The notes under the pieces are model-generated. The model ran no database searches. It worked only from the letters and a program-made list of their open reading frames with translations, and was not told where the DNA came from. The position numbers and the translations under genes are program-made. 38,879 bases of DNA from assembly GCF_013377905.1 (NCBI RefSeq), contig NZ_JABKAV010000032.1, forward strand, positions 1 through 38,879, in the 5' to 3' direction. This DNA comes from Hymenobacter terrestris. GTDB taxonomy: Bacteria; Bacteroidota; Bacteroidia; Cytophagales; Hymenobacteraceae. Below, piece by piece: positions 16,952 to 25,212 of this stretch (its first letter is position 1; the number at the start of each line of letters is the position of its first letter).

Positions 16952-17893
16952 CTAGGCGTTAGCCTTGTTCATTTTGTCCAGGGCGTCCATTACTTCTTTC
17001 ACGTGGCCGCGGGAGGTTTCGAGCAGCGCTTTCTCGTCGTCGTTGAGCTGCAGCTCAATTACTTTCTCGATGCCGTTCTTGCCCAGGATAACCGGTGCGC
17101 CGAGGTACACGCCGTCCATGCCGTACTCGCCTTCGAGCTTCACGCACACGGGGAACACGCGACGCTGGTTGCGTACAATGGCTTCTACCATCTGAGCTGC
17201 GGCCGCGCCGGGCGCGTACCAAGCCGAAGTACCCATCAGTTTCACCAGCTCGCCGCCGCCGACGGCCGTGCGTTGCACAATGGCGTCAAGCTCTTCTTTG
17301 CCGATGAGTTCGGTAACGGGAATGCCGCCCACGGTAGTGTAGCGGGGCAGGGGAACCATGGTGTCGCCGTGGCCACCCATGAGCACTGCCTGAATGTCTT
17401 TGGGGCTCACGTTGAGCGCCTCAGCCAGGAAAGCGCGGTAGCGGGCCGTATCGAGGATGCCGGCCATGCCGAATACCTTGGTGCGGTCGAGGCCGGAGGT
17501 GAGGTGGGCTTGGTAGGTCATCACGTCGAGCGGGTTGCTGACGATGATGATGATGGCGTTGGGCGAGTGCTTCACCACCTGCTCGGTCACCGATTTCACG
17601 ATGCCGGCGTTGGTCGAAATCAGGTCGTCGCGGCTCATGCCGGGCTTGCGGGGCAGGCCCGAAGTAATCACAACCACCTCCGAACCGGCGGTGCGCGAGT
17701 AGTCGTTGGTTACGCCCACCGTGCGGGAATCGTAACCGATAACAGGGGATTTCTGCCAGATATCGAGGGCTTTGCCTTCGGCGAAACCCTCCTTAATGTC
17801 AACCAGAACAATCTCGTTGGCAATTTCGCGGGTGGCCAGTACATCAGCGCAGGTCGCGCCTACATTGCCGGCTCCAACTACGGTAACTTTCAT
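16952..17893 (-). CDS. mdh: Malate dehydrogenase
   Basis: 313-residue LDH-like (type 3) malate dehydrogenase, interconverting malate and oxaloacetate with NAD(H) in the TCA cycle. The Rossmann motif VVGAGNVGAT lies at 4-13; the first substrate-binding Arg is in the mobile loop GLPRKPGMSRDDL (79-91). SNPLDVMTY and DTARYRAFLAEAL follow, and MGGHGDTMVPLPRY holds the catalytic His. Length and motifs are complete. A possible -7 box TAACTTTA (minus strand, 17938-17931) lies about 40 bp upstream, one base off consensus; no clear -33 box. Convergent with the rhomboid pair. Confidence 0.96.
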   Translation of the reverse strand: MKVTVVGAGNVGATCADVLATREIANEIVLVDIKEGFAEGKALDIWQKSPVIGYDSRTVGVTNDYSRTAGSEVVVITSGLPRKPGMSRDDLISTNAGIVKSVTEQVVKHSPNAIIIIVSNPLDVMTYQAHLTSGLDRTKVFGMAGILDTARYRAFLAEALNVSPKDIQAVLMGGHGDTMVPLPRYTTVGGIPVTELIGKEELDAIVQRTAVGGGELVKLMGTSAWYAPGAAAAQMVEAIVRNQRRVFPVCVKLEGEYGMDGVYLGAPVILGKNGIEKVIELQLNDDEKALLETSRGHVKEVMDALDKMNKANA

Positions 17894-18013
17894 TGAGCGG
17901 TGGAATTGGGTGTGAATATTGGGATGCGCGTAAAGTTACGGCGTAGAGTTTAGAAGTGAGGGGTGCGTACAGAGAAGTGAAACGGGGGAGGTGAGAAGGA
18001 AGAGGAAAGAACA

Positions 18014-18120
18014 GTCATTCTGAGCGCAGTCGAAGAATCTCTACCGCTTGGTTGCCGCCGGCTGGGTTACCATTGTAGTAGAGATTCTTCGACTGCGGCT
18101 GCGCCTCCGCTCAGAATGAC
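18014..18120. repeat. Dispersed palindromic repeat, copy R3
   Basis: The left arm starts GTCATTCTGAGCG (18014) and continues CAGTCGAAGAATCTCTACCG; the right arm has GTAGAGATTCTTCGACTGCG and ends CGCTCAGAATGAC (18120). The ends are perfect inverted repeats and the middle has indels. It lies between tilS and mdh, both on the minus strand. Confidence 0.88.
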
Positions 18121-18143
18121 GTTCCTTTTCTCACTTCTCCAAC

Positions 18144-19472
18144 TCACATTCGCCGTATCACCAGCACGCGCTCGGTTTCTTCGGTCACCTTGAACCGGTC
18201 GTCGGGGCGGTGGCCGATAACCCAGGCAATTTTACCGTCGGCCGACACCAGCACCCACACGCTGTCTTTCAGGTTGAGGGGTACTTTCTGGTCGATGAGG
18301 AAGTCGGAAAGCAGCTTCTTACCCTTCATGCCGATGGGCATAAACCAGTCACCTTCCTGCCAGGGGCGCACCGTGAGCGGGAATTTGAGCGCGTCGGCAT
18401 CGAGGGCGGCCAAGGCTTTGCCGCGGGGCGGCTCGTAACCTTCCGGCACTTCGAGTAACTCGGTACGCAGGTGTAGCCCGTCAATTTTAAGCACTTCCTG
18501 GCCCGCTTGGAGCTGGTAGGTGCCGAACTGACTGAGCCGACGCGGCGTGATGACCAACTGCTCGCGGTCCTTCACCAGCAGGTGCGTCGGCGACTCGAAG
18601 CGGCGGCCCGGCTCGGCCCCGAAGCTGCGCACGATATCCTTTACCACCGGGTAGGCAAAGCCGAAGGGCCGCAACAACTCGTGCAGCACCAGGGCCGTGG
18701 CGGCGGTGTTTTGTAGCAGCCGAATGTCGAGGTAGGTGGCCTCGGGTTCGGTGCGCTGGGCCTGGGCGGCGGTGTCGGCCACGTAGCGGCGCACTATTTC
18801 TTCGGCCCCGCCCACCCGCTCGGCCGTAGTGCTCATGGTGTGGTCGAGGTTGGGGTTGATGTCGCGCAGTACCGGTAGCACCTCGAGGCGCAGGCGGTTG
18901 CGCTGGTACACCGGCGAGTCGTTGCTGGCATCCTCGCGCCAGATGAGGCGGTTTTCCACTACATAGTCGAATAAATCGGGCTTGCTCACGGCCAGCAGCG
19001 GCCGCACGAGGTAGCCGGTCTTGGCCTTGATGCCGTGCAAACCCGCTAGCCCGGTGCCGTGGGTGAGGTTGAGCAGCATGGTTTCGGCCGCGTCGCGCTG
19101 GTGGTGGGCGGTAGCAATGGCGGCGTAGCCCTGCTGCTGGCGCACCCGCTCGAACCACTCGTAGCGTAGGGCCCGTGCCGCCATCTGGGTCGAAATCCCT
19201 TCCTGCTCAGCGAACTTCTTGGTCTGGAAGAACTCGGCGAAGTAGGGCGCCTTGTACTGCTGGGCCATCTTGCGCACAAACTCCTCATCGGCATCGGCCT
19301 CTTCGCCGCGCAGCCCAAAATGGCAGTGCGCCACGGCAAACGGCTGCTCCAACCGGTGGAGTACATCGGCCAGCACTACCGAATCGAGCCCGCCACTAAC
19401 GGCCACCAGCAGGGTGTCGGTGGGGGAGAAGAGGCTGTGTTCTTGAACGTAGGCTTGAATCTGGTCGAGCAT
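18144..19472 (-). CDS. tilS: tRNA(Ile)-lysidine synthase
   Basis: 442 residues from the start at 19472. TilS ligates lysine to C34 of the CAU-anticodon tRNA-Ile, changing it to lysidine so that it reads AUA. The PP-loop ATP motif SGGLDS is at 26-31. HCHFGLRGEEADADEEFV, ATAHHQRDAAETMLLNL and the WREDASN element are all family features. The C-terminal TilS substrate-binding domain (about 350-442, LTVRPWQEGDWFMPIGMKGK) is present, so length is full. The frame remains open to 19850, but those residues translate the homopolymer tract and are rejected; a start 15 codons earlier (19517) is possible. Confidence 0.93.
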   Translation of the reverse strand: MLDQIQAYVQEHSLFSPTDTLLVAVSGGLDSVVLADVLHRLEQPFAVAHCHFGLRGEEADADEEFVRKMAQQYKAPYFAEFFQTKKFAEQEGISTQMAARALRYEWFERVRQQQGYAAIATAHHQRDAAETMLLNLTHGTGLAGLHGIKAKTGYLVRPLLAVSKPDLFDYVVENRLIWREDASNDSPVYQRNRLRLEVLPVLRDINPNLDHTMSTTAERVGGAEEIVRRYVADTAAQAQRTEPEATYLDIRLLQNTAATALVLHELLRPFGFAYPVVKDIVRSFGAEPGRRFESPTHLLVKDREQLVITPRRLSQFGTYQLQAGQEVLKIDGLHLRTELLEVPEGYEPPRGKALAALDADALKFPLTVRPWQEGDWFMPIGMKGKKLLSDFLIDQKVPLNLKDSVWVLVSADGKIAWVIGHRPDDRFKVTEETERVLVIRRM

Positions 19473-19579
19473 GGAGGAGTAGTTAGCGGCGCAGGTTGCG
19501 GCGTATTCTGCCAGCATAAGTAGAGGCGGGGCTGGCCCCCGCCCGGCGTTGAACGGTGCAAGTCGGTTTCGTTCAGTGG

Positions 19580-19818
19580 CGGGCGGGGGGGCGGCCCCCC
19601 CCCCCCTCCCTTTTTCTCCCACATTTCGCCAAGAAAAACGATAACCCCCCCCCCTTCCCCCCTTTTTTCCCCAAAAGCGCCGTCTCAGGTTGTTTTTTTT
19701 TTTTTTTTTCTGTGGGTTCCGCCTCCTGGGGGGGGGGGGGCCCCGCCCCCCCCCCCCCCCCCCCCCCACCACCCAACCCTCCGCCGCGGGGGGGGGGGGG
19801 GGGCCCCCCCCCGCCCCT
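19580..19818. other. Homopolymer-rich tract, probably a sequence or assembly artefact
   Basis: About 240 bp of long single-base runs: C runs over 10, a T run of about 18, G runs of 13 or more and a C run of over 20. The bases between them partly read like degraded normal sequence. It lies upstream of tilS and the small Cys-rich gene. Real DNA of this kind is very unusual in a bacterium, and the whole 19473-19865 interval has no supportable gene. The intergenic content, including any tilS promoter, cannot be trusted. Confidence 0.7.
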
Positions 19819-19865
19819 ACAACGTTCTGAGCAGTATGACGTCTCTTCACTAACCAATAATCAGC

Positions 19866-20063
19866 ATGTGGTTACAGTATCTCATCATCGCGTTACTCTT
19901 TGCGGGTGCGGCATTTTACGTAGGACGCATCTTCTGGCGGGCTTTTGATAAGCGCCAGAGCGGCTGCGCCAAGGGGTGCGGCAGCGCCTGCTCGGGTTTC
20001 GATGTAGACCAGATTCAGCGCACGATTGACCTGGCTCAGCAACGGCAGAAAGCGGCTGGCTAA
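19866..20063 (+). CDS. Small Cys-rich single-pass membrane protein (FeoB-associated-like)
   Basis: 65 residues. An N-terminal membrane helix (about 4-20) is followed by basic residues, then a Cys cluster C34-x3-C38-x3-C42 with glycines (SGCAKGCGSACSG) and a short helical tail. The layout resembles the FeoB-associated Cys-rich membrane proteins, but no feo gene is nearby, so the name is only a resemblance. It may bind a metal at the membrane surface. The start lies about 45 bp past the homopolymer tract. Confidence 0.7.
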   Translation: MWLQYLIIALLFAGAAFYVGRIFWRAFDKRQSGCAKGCGSACSGFDVDQIQRTIDLAQQRQKAAG

Positions 20064-20198
20064 GGTTAAGCTTGCTTTTCGGTATTTCGATATAACCTGC
20101 CCCCGTACCGGCTACGTATAGCCCGGCACGGGGGCAGTAGTATTAGCCGCCCTCGTTATTCCTTTCCTGTACTCTCTCCGACACCTAATCCCCTGGTC

Positions 20199-20543
20199 AT
20201 GCAAGACAACGAAAAAGAACGTAGCCTCGTGAATGTGGAAAGCAAGCTGAACGCCGACGGCTTCACGGCCGATTTCCGGGTAACCGACGGCAAGCTCTTC
20301 CCGCTCAGCGACGATAACAGCGCCCGCGGCTACATGCCCGAAGAAGTAACCATCGTGGATTTCTACCGCTTTGAAGGTGAAAGCAACCCCGACGATATGT
20401 CGATTCTATACGCCATTGAAACCACCGACGGCGTTAAAGGGACCATTGCCACGGCCTTCGGAACCTACGGCGACACGAACGTGGACGAATTCCTGAAAAC
20501 GGTGGAAGACCTGGGCAAAAACCTCGACAAGAACCACAAGTAG
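20199..20543 (+). CDS. Small conserved protein of unknown function (PRPP-synthetase-labelled family)
   Basis: 114 residues, acidic, cytoplasmic, mixed alpha/beta. The middle reads VDFYRFEGESNPDDMSILYA, followed by DGVKGTIATAFGTYGD. This matches from memory a small Bacteroidota family (RFEGxSNPDD...YAI...GVKG...AYGxY) often labelled phosphoribosylpyrophosphate synthetase. At this size, and with no PRPP loop, it cannot be that enzyme. Followed by a strong terminator at 20567; the real role is unknown. Confidence 0.82.
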   Translation: MQDNEKERSLVNVESKLNADGFTADFRVTDGKLFPLSDDNSARGYMPEEVTIVDFYRFEGESNPDDMSILYAIETTDGVKGTIATAFGTYGDTNVDEFLKTVEDLGKNLDKNHK

Positions 20544-20566
20544 CGGCTCACGAAGCTATTTGCCCT

Positions 20567-20621
20567 AAAGCCAACATTCCGACCTCCCGCTTACTGAGCG
20601 GGAGGTCAGAATGTTGGCTTT
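20567..20621. terminator. Long-stem bidirectional terminator
   Basis: A 24-bp stem with one mismatch (AAAGCCAACATTC at the 5' end, GAATGTTGGCTTT at the 3' end, inner GACCTCCCGC/GCGGGAGGTC) around a TTACTGA loop. It lies between the convergent gene at 20199 and the MscS gene at 20643. Confidence 0.82.
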
Positions 20622-20642
20622 AGAAGCCTTTCAATCAGGTGG

Positions 20643-21575
20643 TTATTGTTGTTGCTGTTCCTGTTCCTGTTGCTGTTCGGGCGCGCGGCCCAGCCCCCGG
20701 CCAAGCTTATCGAGTAGCTCGGGCGAAATGTCGAGGGTGCGGATGGGAAACGGAATGGAGATATCGGCGTGGTCGAAGGCGCGCTTGATGCGCATCATAG
20801 CCTCGCTCTTGGCACTCACGTAATCGGTCTGGCGGCGGTACGGAATCCAGAAACGCAAAGTAAAGTTGATGGAGCTTTCGCCAAACTCAGTGAACATCAC
20901 CTCCAGCGGCCGTTGCGTGAGCATGCCCGGGAAGTCGTGCATGCACTCCAGCACCACGGCCCGCACCTGCTCCAGGTTGGCATTGTAGCTCACGCCGCAG
21001 GGCACATCGACCCGGCGTTGCGTGGTTTCGGTGAAGTTGATAACCGAGCTTTCGAACACCTTACGGTTGGGCACGCGCACCAGCTCGCCCGTTACCTGGC
21101 GCAGATCGAGCGTACGCAGGTTGATTCGCTCAATAGTACCAAAATAGGTTTCGGTCTGGATGACGTCGCCCACCGTAAAGGGCCGCTGCACGGCAATGAG
21201 AATACCGCTGATAAAGTTGGCCGCAATATCCTGGAAGGCAAAACCCAGCGCCAGACCAATAATGCCGACACCGGCCAGCAGGGAGGTAACCGTTTTGTCG
21301 AGCTGTAATACTTCGAGCGTGAAGAATAAGCCGATCAGCAGCACGGCCACATGTATAATGGTGGCAATTAGCTGGTTGAGCGTAATGCTGGGCGAAACTC
21401 GGGTCAGCAGCCGCTCCACAACGCGGTGGACCAGCTTGGCTACGAAGTAGGTAACCGTGAGAATAAGGATGGCGATGAGCAAGTTGGGCAGTAGCAACAG
21501 CACCGCCTGTGCCCAGCGCGCCAACTTATCCGAAATAAGCTCAAAGGCTCGTTGAAAATCTGTTGTTCCGAACAT
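20643..21575 (-). CDS. Mechanosensitive ion channel, MscS family (second copy)
   Basis: 310 residues. Membrane helices lie near 23-47, 69-90 and 95-128; the pore helix LLAGVGIIGLALGFAFQDIAANFISG and VQRPFTVGD are typical MscS TM3 and beta-domain entry. The C-terminal alpha/beta domain ends with a low-complexity Gln/Glu tail (about 298-310) coded by CAG/CAA repeats. It is not closely similar to the copy at 1440: shorter N-terminus and a different tail. The start at 21575 gives a short amphipathic lead-in (FQRAFELISDKLARW). Confidence 0.9.
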   Translation of the reverse strand: MFGTTDFQRAFELISDKLARWAQAVLLLLPNLLIAILILTVTYFVAKLVHRVVERLLTRVSPSITLNQLIATIIHVAVLLIGLFFTLEVLQLDKTVTSLLAGVGIIGLALGFAFQDIAANFISGILIAVQRPFTVGDVIQTETYFGTIERINLRTLDLRQVTGELVRVPNRKVFESSVINFTETTQRRVDVPCGVSYNANLEQVRAVVLECMHDFPGMLTQRPLEVMFTEFGESSINFTLRFWIPYRRQTDYVSAKSEAMMRIKRAFDHADISIPFPIRTLDISPELLDKLGRGLGRAPEQQQEQEQQQQ

Positions 21576-21647
21576 GAAAAAGTTCTAATATTCAAGGCAG
21601 AGGCAAACCGATGCCGGACCGCTGGAAGCAAAAATTATACTTGTTTT

Positions 21648-22670
21648 CTACCCCCAGACTTTAGTGCCTTCTGAGCAGTTGCGGCACATCTCAATCTGGT
21701 CGCGGCCTTTAAGCAGCGAGGCGCGGAACTGCCGGTACTTGGGGCCGTGCCAAAGCTGGCGGAAAGTCTGGGTCTGCAGGTCCCCGAGGCGGTATTCGGC
21801 GTCTTTGTCGAAGCAGCAGGGCACCACGAGGCCGTCCCAGGTTATCACGCACGAGTGCCACATCTTCCAGCAGTGGTTGAGCAGCTTGTTTTTGAGGTTC
21901 CAGGTACCGTCGCCCTGGTTTTCGTAGCGCGAGTAGTAGTCGATGGTCGGGATGAGGGGCGAGCCGTTGTGGTGGTCGTAAATCTGGGCCGTTTTAAACC
22001 ACACGTCGTCCACGCCCAGCTCGCGGGCCAGCGTGCGGGCTTCATCCAGTTGGTGCTCGTTGGGCCGCACAACCAGAAACTGAAACACGATGCGCGGCGT
22101 GCTCGATTTCAGCTCCTTGCGCCACTTCACTACGTTTCGGGTACCCTCCAGTACCTTATCTATCTTGCCGCCTACGCGGTACTGCTGGTACACCTCTTGG
22201 GTGGTGCCATCGAGCGAGATGATGAGCCGGTCGAGGCCCGATTCCACGGTGCGGCGGGCATTGTCGTCGTTGAGGTAGTGGGCGTTGGTGCTGGTGGCCG
22301 TATAGATGCCCTTGCCGGCTGCATACTTCACCAAATCGAGGAAGTTGGGGTGCAGGTAGGGCTCACCCTGGAAATAGAAAATCAGGTACCAGAGCCGCGA
22401 GGCTACCTCATCAATGGTTTTGCGGAACAGCTCGTCGGGCAGCATGCCGGTGGGCCGCGTGAAGGAGCGCAGGCCGCTGGGGCACTCGGGGCAGCGCAGG
22501 TTGCAGCTGGTGGTGGGCTCGAAGCTGAGCGCCACCGGCAGCCCCCAGTGCCGGGCCTTGCCGGTGGCCTTGCTCAAAATGTATCCTCCTACCACCTGGG
22601 CCCCGTTCCAGAGGCGGCGCGGGGTGGCTTTAGACAGGAAATTAAGCGAATCGGTGAGCAGTGAGGACAT
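21648..22670 (-). CDS. Radical SAM/SPASM domain protein
   Basis: 340 residues from the ATG at 22670. The [4Fe-4S]-SAM motif is CNLRCPECP (Cys56, Cys60, Cys63). The barrel follows with FYFQGEPYLHP (GGEP-like) and LIISLDGTTQEVYQQYR. A SPASM domain near the C-terminus has CVITWDGLVVPCCFDKDA and a final C-x2-C (EMCRNCSEG), for further Fe-S clusters. SPASM proteins modify peptides or act as dehydrogenases; no precursor peptide is seen beside it. The frame extends 34 codons further to 22772, but those codons come from repeat copy R4, so the later ATG is preferred. Substrate unknown. Confidence 0.9.
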   Translation of the reverse strand: MSSLLTDSLNFLSKATPRRLWNGAQVVGGYILSKATGKARHWGLPVALSFEPTTSCNLRCPECPSGLRSFTRPTGMLPDELFRKTIDEVASRLWYLIFYFQGEPYLHPNFLDLVKYAAGKGIYTATSTNAHYLNDDNARRTVESGLDRLIISLDGTTQEVYQQYRVGGKIDKVLEGTRNVVKWRKELKSSTPRIVFQFLVVRPNEHQLDEARTLARELGVDDVWFKTAQIYDHHNGSPLIPTIDYYSRYENQGDGTWNLKNKLLNHCWKMWHSCVITWDGLVVPCCFDKDAEYRLGDLQTQTFRQLWHGPKYRQFRASLLKGRDQIEMCRNCSEGTKVWG

Positions 22671-22714
22671 AAGTGGGGCAAAGGTACTGCGCTTGTGGGG
22701 AGTCATTAGCTGAA

Positions 22715-22810
22715 CGTCATTCTGAGCGGAGCGAAGAATCTCGCGTGCTGACGTCGTATGACTATTGTTCAACGAAGCACGCGAGATTCTTCGCTCCGCT
22801 CAGAATGACG
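22715..22810. repeat. Dispersed palindromic repeat, copy R4 (35-bp perfect arms)
   Basis: Arms 22715-22749 and 22776-22810 are perfect reverse complements, starting CGTCATTCTGAGCGGAGCGA and ending ATTCTTCGCTCCGCTCAGAA (then TGACG), around a 26-bp spacer. It lies between the divergent radical SAM and VWA genes. The inner end (CTCGCGTGCT) differs from the CTCTACCGC of R3 and R5. Confidence 0.92.
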
Positions 22811-22919
22811 GTCGGTTTTCAGGTTTTTTAAAATTTCGTGTGGAATCCACGCCGGCCGCGCATCAGCTACTCAGAACCCGGCCGGTTCATGATGGTTCCA
22901 CCTTCTATTCTTTCTGCTG

Positions 22920-24827
22920 ATGCACCGTTTCCTCTATCTCGCGCTGGCGGCCGGGCTGTTGCCCGCATGTCCCGCTGCGGCCCAAACCAGTTCGGCCCCG
23001 GCCACCGCCGTGGCTCCGGCCACTTACATCGTTACCGGCCGCGTAACCGACCGCACCACTGGTCAGGGCCTGCCCGGCGTCACGGTCGTGGTCAAAGGCA
23101 CCTCCATCGGCGTCAGCACCCAGGCCAATGGCACCTACCAAATTGAAGTGCCCAAGTCAGGCAAAGCGCTGGTATTTAGCTCAATTGGATTTGCTTTGAA
23201 AGAAGTGAAGCTCAATGGCCAGCAGGTGGTAGATGTAGGACTGAGTGCAGATTCGAAACAACTCAGCGAAGTGGTCGTGACGGGTACGAAAGGCCGCGCC
23301 GCTGGCATCCGGATTCGCGGGTCGGTGTCTAAAAGCCCGTCCGCCGATATGGCCGCTTATGGCCGCCCATACTTCCCGCAGCCCGAGCCCGGTGCGGGCG
23401 ACACCTACGCCAGCGTGGCCGAAAACGGTTTTCGCTCGGCGCAAAAGGAGCCGCTCAGCACCTTCAGCATTGATGTGGACGCCGCCAGCTACAGCAATGT
23501 GCGCCGCTTTCTGCAGCAGGGCCAGCTGCCGCCGCCCGAGGCCGTGCGGGTCGAGGAAATGCTCAACTACTTCCAGTACGATTACCCCCAGCCCGCTGCC
23601 ACGGCCGCCGAGCCGTTCCGTGTCATCACCGAGCAGGCCCAGTGCCCTTGGAACCCCCAGCACCAGCTGGTGCAGGTGGCGCTGCAGGCCCGCCGCCTAG
23701 CCACCGACAAGCTTCCGCCCGCCAACCTAGTTTTTCTGATCGATGTGTCGGGCTCAATGGACGGTCCTGACCGGCTGGGATTGGTGCAGCAGGGCCTGAA
23801 GCTGCTGGTGCAGCAGCTGCGCCCCCAGGATAAAGTGGCGCTGGTTGTGTACGCCGGGGCCGCCGGCATCGTGCTGCCACCCACCGCCGGCTCCGAAAAA
23901 GCCACTATTCTGCGAGCCATTGATAACCTGAGTGCGGGCGGCTCGACGGCCGGCGGCGAGGGCCTGCGCCTGGCTTACGATGTGGCCCGCCAGAACTTCA
24001 ACGCCCAGGGCAACAACCGCGTCATCATCTGCACCGATGGCGACTTCAACGTGGGCGAGCAGAGCGACAGCGCCATGGAGCGCCTCATTGTGCAGCAGCG
24101 CGAGTCGGGCGTATTCCTGACGGCGCTGGGCGTGGGCCGCGGCAATTACCAGGACCAGAAAATGGAGCTGCTGGCCGACAAGGGTAACGGTAACTATGCC
24201 TACCTCGACAACCTCGACGAAGCCCGCCGGGTGCTCGTCAGCCAGTTCGGCGGCACCTTGTTCACACTGGCTCAGGATGTGAAGCTGCAGGTCGAATTCA
24301 ACCCCGCCCGGGTGCGCGAGTACCGCTTAGTGGGCTACGAAAACCGCCTGCTGGCCGCCGAAGACTTCAACAATGACCGCAAAGATGCCGGCGAGCTGGG
24401 CTCGGGCCACACCGTTACAGCCCTCTACGAAATCGTGCCCGTGGGCGCGCCTACCACCGTTGATGCGCTGAAGTACCAGCCCGCTCCGGCCACGACTCCG
24501 GCGCTGGCCTCGGCCGAGCTGCTGACGGTGAAGCTGCGCTACAAGGAGCCGCGCGGCACCATGAGCCGCCTGTTGGCGCTACCGCTCTCCGGCGTAGCCC
24601 GGCCCTTGGCTGATGCCAGCGAAAACCTGCGCTTTGCTGCCGCCGTGGCCCAGTTTGGCATGCTGCTGCGCCAGAGCGAGCACCGCGGCACCGCCACCTA
24701 CGAGGCCACCGCCCGCCTCGCCGACGGCGCCCGCCGCTTCGACCCAGAGGGCTACCGCGCCGAACTGGTGCGCCTCGTGCGCCTGGCCCAGGGCCTGCAG
24801 CCGGCTCCGGTAGTAGGTGCCCGCTGA
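22920..24827 (+). CDS. VWA-domain protein with N-terminal CarboxypepD-regulatory-like domain (YfbK type)
   Basis: 635 residues, exported. The signal peptide is 1-21 (ends PAAAQ; the LPAC at 14-17 could instead be a lipobox). A carboxypeptidase-regulatory-like beta domain covers about 36-112 (GRVTDRTTGQGLPGVTVVVKG), ending in LSEVVVTG, the phrase that normally leads into a TonB receptor plug. Here it leads to a von Willebrand N-terminal domain (about 145-250, FSIDVDAASYSNVRRFL) and the VWA fold with the MIDAS motif DVSGSMDG at about 278-285. The C-terminal DUF3520-like domain follows from about 470. Proteins of this design bind metal-dependent partners at the envelope; a specific role is unknown. 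Divergent from the radical SAM gene. Confidence 0.9.
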   Translation: MHRFLYLALAAGLLPACPAAAQTSSAPATAVAPATYIVTGRVTDRTTGQGLPGVTVVVKGTSIGVSTQANGTYQIEVPKSGKALVFSSIGFALKEVKLNGQQVVDVGLSADSKQLSEVVVTGTKGRAAGIRIRGSVSKSPSADMAAYGRPYFPQPEPGAGDTYASVAENGFRSAQKEPLSTFSIDVDAASYSNVRRFLQQGQLPPPEAVRVEEMLNYFQYDYPQPAATAAEPFRVITEQAQCPWNPQHQLVQVALQARRLATDKLPPANLVFLIDVSGSMDGPDRLGLVQQGLKLLVQQLRPQDKVALVVYAGAAGIVLPPTAGSEKATILRAIDNLSAGGSTAGGEGLRLAYDVARQNFNAQGNNRVIICTDGDFNVGEQSDSAMERLIVQQRESGVFLTALGVGRGNYQDQKMELLADKGNGNYAYLDNLDEARRVLVSQFGGTLFTLAQDVKLQVEFNPARVREYRLVGYENRLLAAEDFNNDRKDAGELGSGHTVTALYEIVPVGAPTTVDALKYQPAPATTPALASAELLTVKLRYKEPRGTMSRLLALPLSGVARPLADASENLRFAAAVAQFGMLLRQSEHRGTATYEATARLADGARRFDPEGYRAELVRLVRLAQGLQPAPVVGAR

Positions 24828-25212
24828 AAACCGTCGGCGCGGCAGTTACCGCAAAAGGCCTCGCAGCTTGCGGTAATCATTAAAATAAATGCGGGTTCGG
24901 GCCGTTAGCTTGCAACTTAACGGAGCCAGCCGGTGCTCCTGCTTACAGCAGATAGCTTGGTTGCCGCCTGCAAGCTCCTCAATGCCGGCCCCAGCAAATC
25001 CGGCCCCCATATTCCGAAGGCGGTCCACCTCACTCACAGACGGCGGGCGCAGTGAGTTGCAGCTCCTGTGTCACCCACGTCGCCGGGCCGCCTTCGGTTT
25101 TTTATTTTGTACCAAGAAGTATGTATTGGATAGTGAGATGCCGTTCTACTGACCCCAATAGGCTGGTAGAACGGCATCTCACTATCCAATACGCACTTTC
25201 TCAATACTTGCC
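24828..25212. other. 385-bp gap between convergent genes
   Basis: Contains a 9-bp perfect stem TTACCGCAA/TTGCGGTAA (24846-24854 and 24868-24876) soon after the VWA stop, without a T run, and the 27-bp perfect hairpin at 25123-25192. The frames crossing it (24846-25037 minus, 24889-25152 plus) show no protein features. Confidence 0.5.
25123..25192. repeat. 27-bp perfect inverted repeat
   Basis: GTATTGGATAGTGAGATGCC (then GTTCTAC) at 25123-25149 pairs perfectly with 25166-25192 around a 16-nt loop. It lies 20 bp past the stop of the outer-membrane protein gene and may be its terminator, but there is no adjacent T run. It has lower GC than its surroundings and is unrelated to the R family. Confidence 0.85.

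Noticed and set aside
19473..19850. N-terminal extension of tilS through the homopolymer tract
   Set aside because: It translates into runs of Gly and Pro with no family match; the TilS N-terminus is normal from 19472.
20640..20690. CAG/CAA-type microsatellite as an expansion repeat
   Set aside because: It codes the Gln/Glu tail of the MscS protein with mixed codons and is short; no sign of tandem-unit variation in a single sequence.
21648..22670. RiPP cluster around the radical SAM/SPASM gene
   Set aside because: No precursor-like small ORF, RRE domain, protease or transporter lies next to it; neighbours are an MscS channel and a VWA protein.
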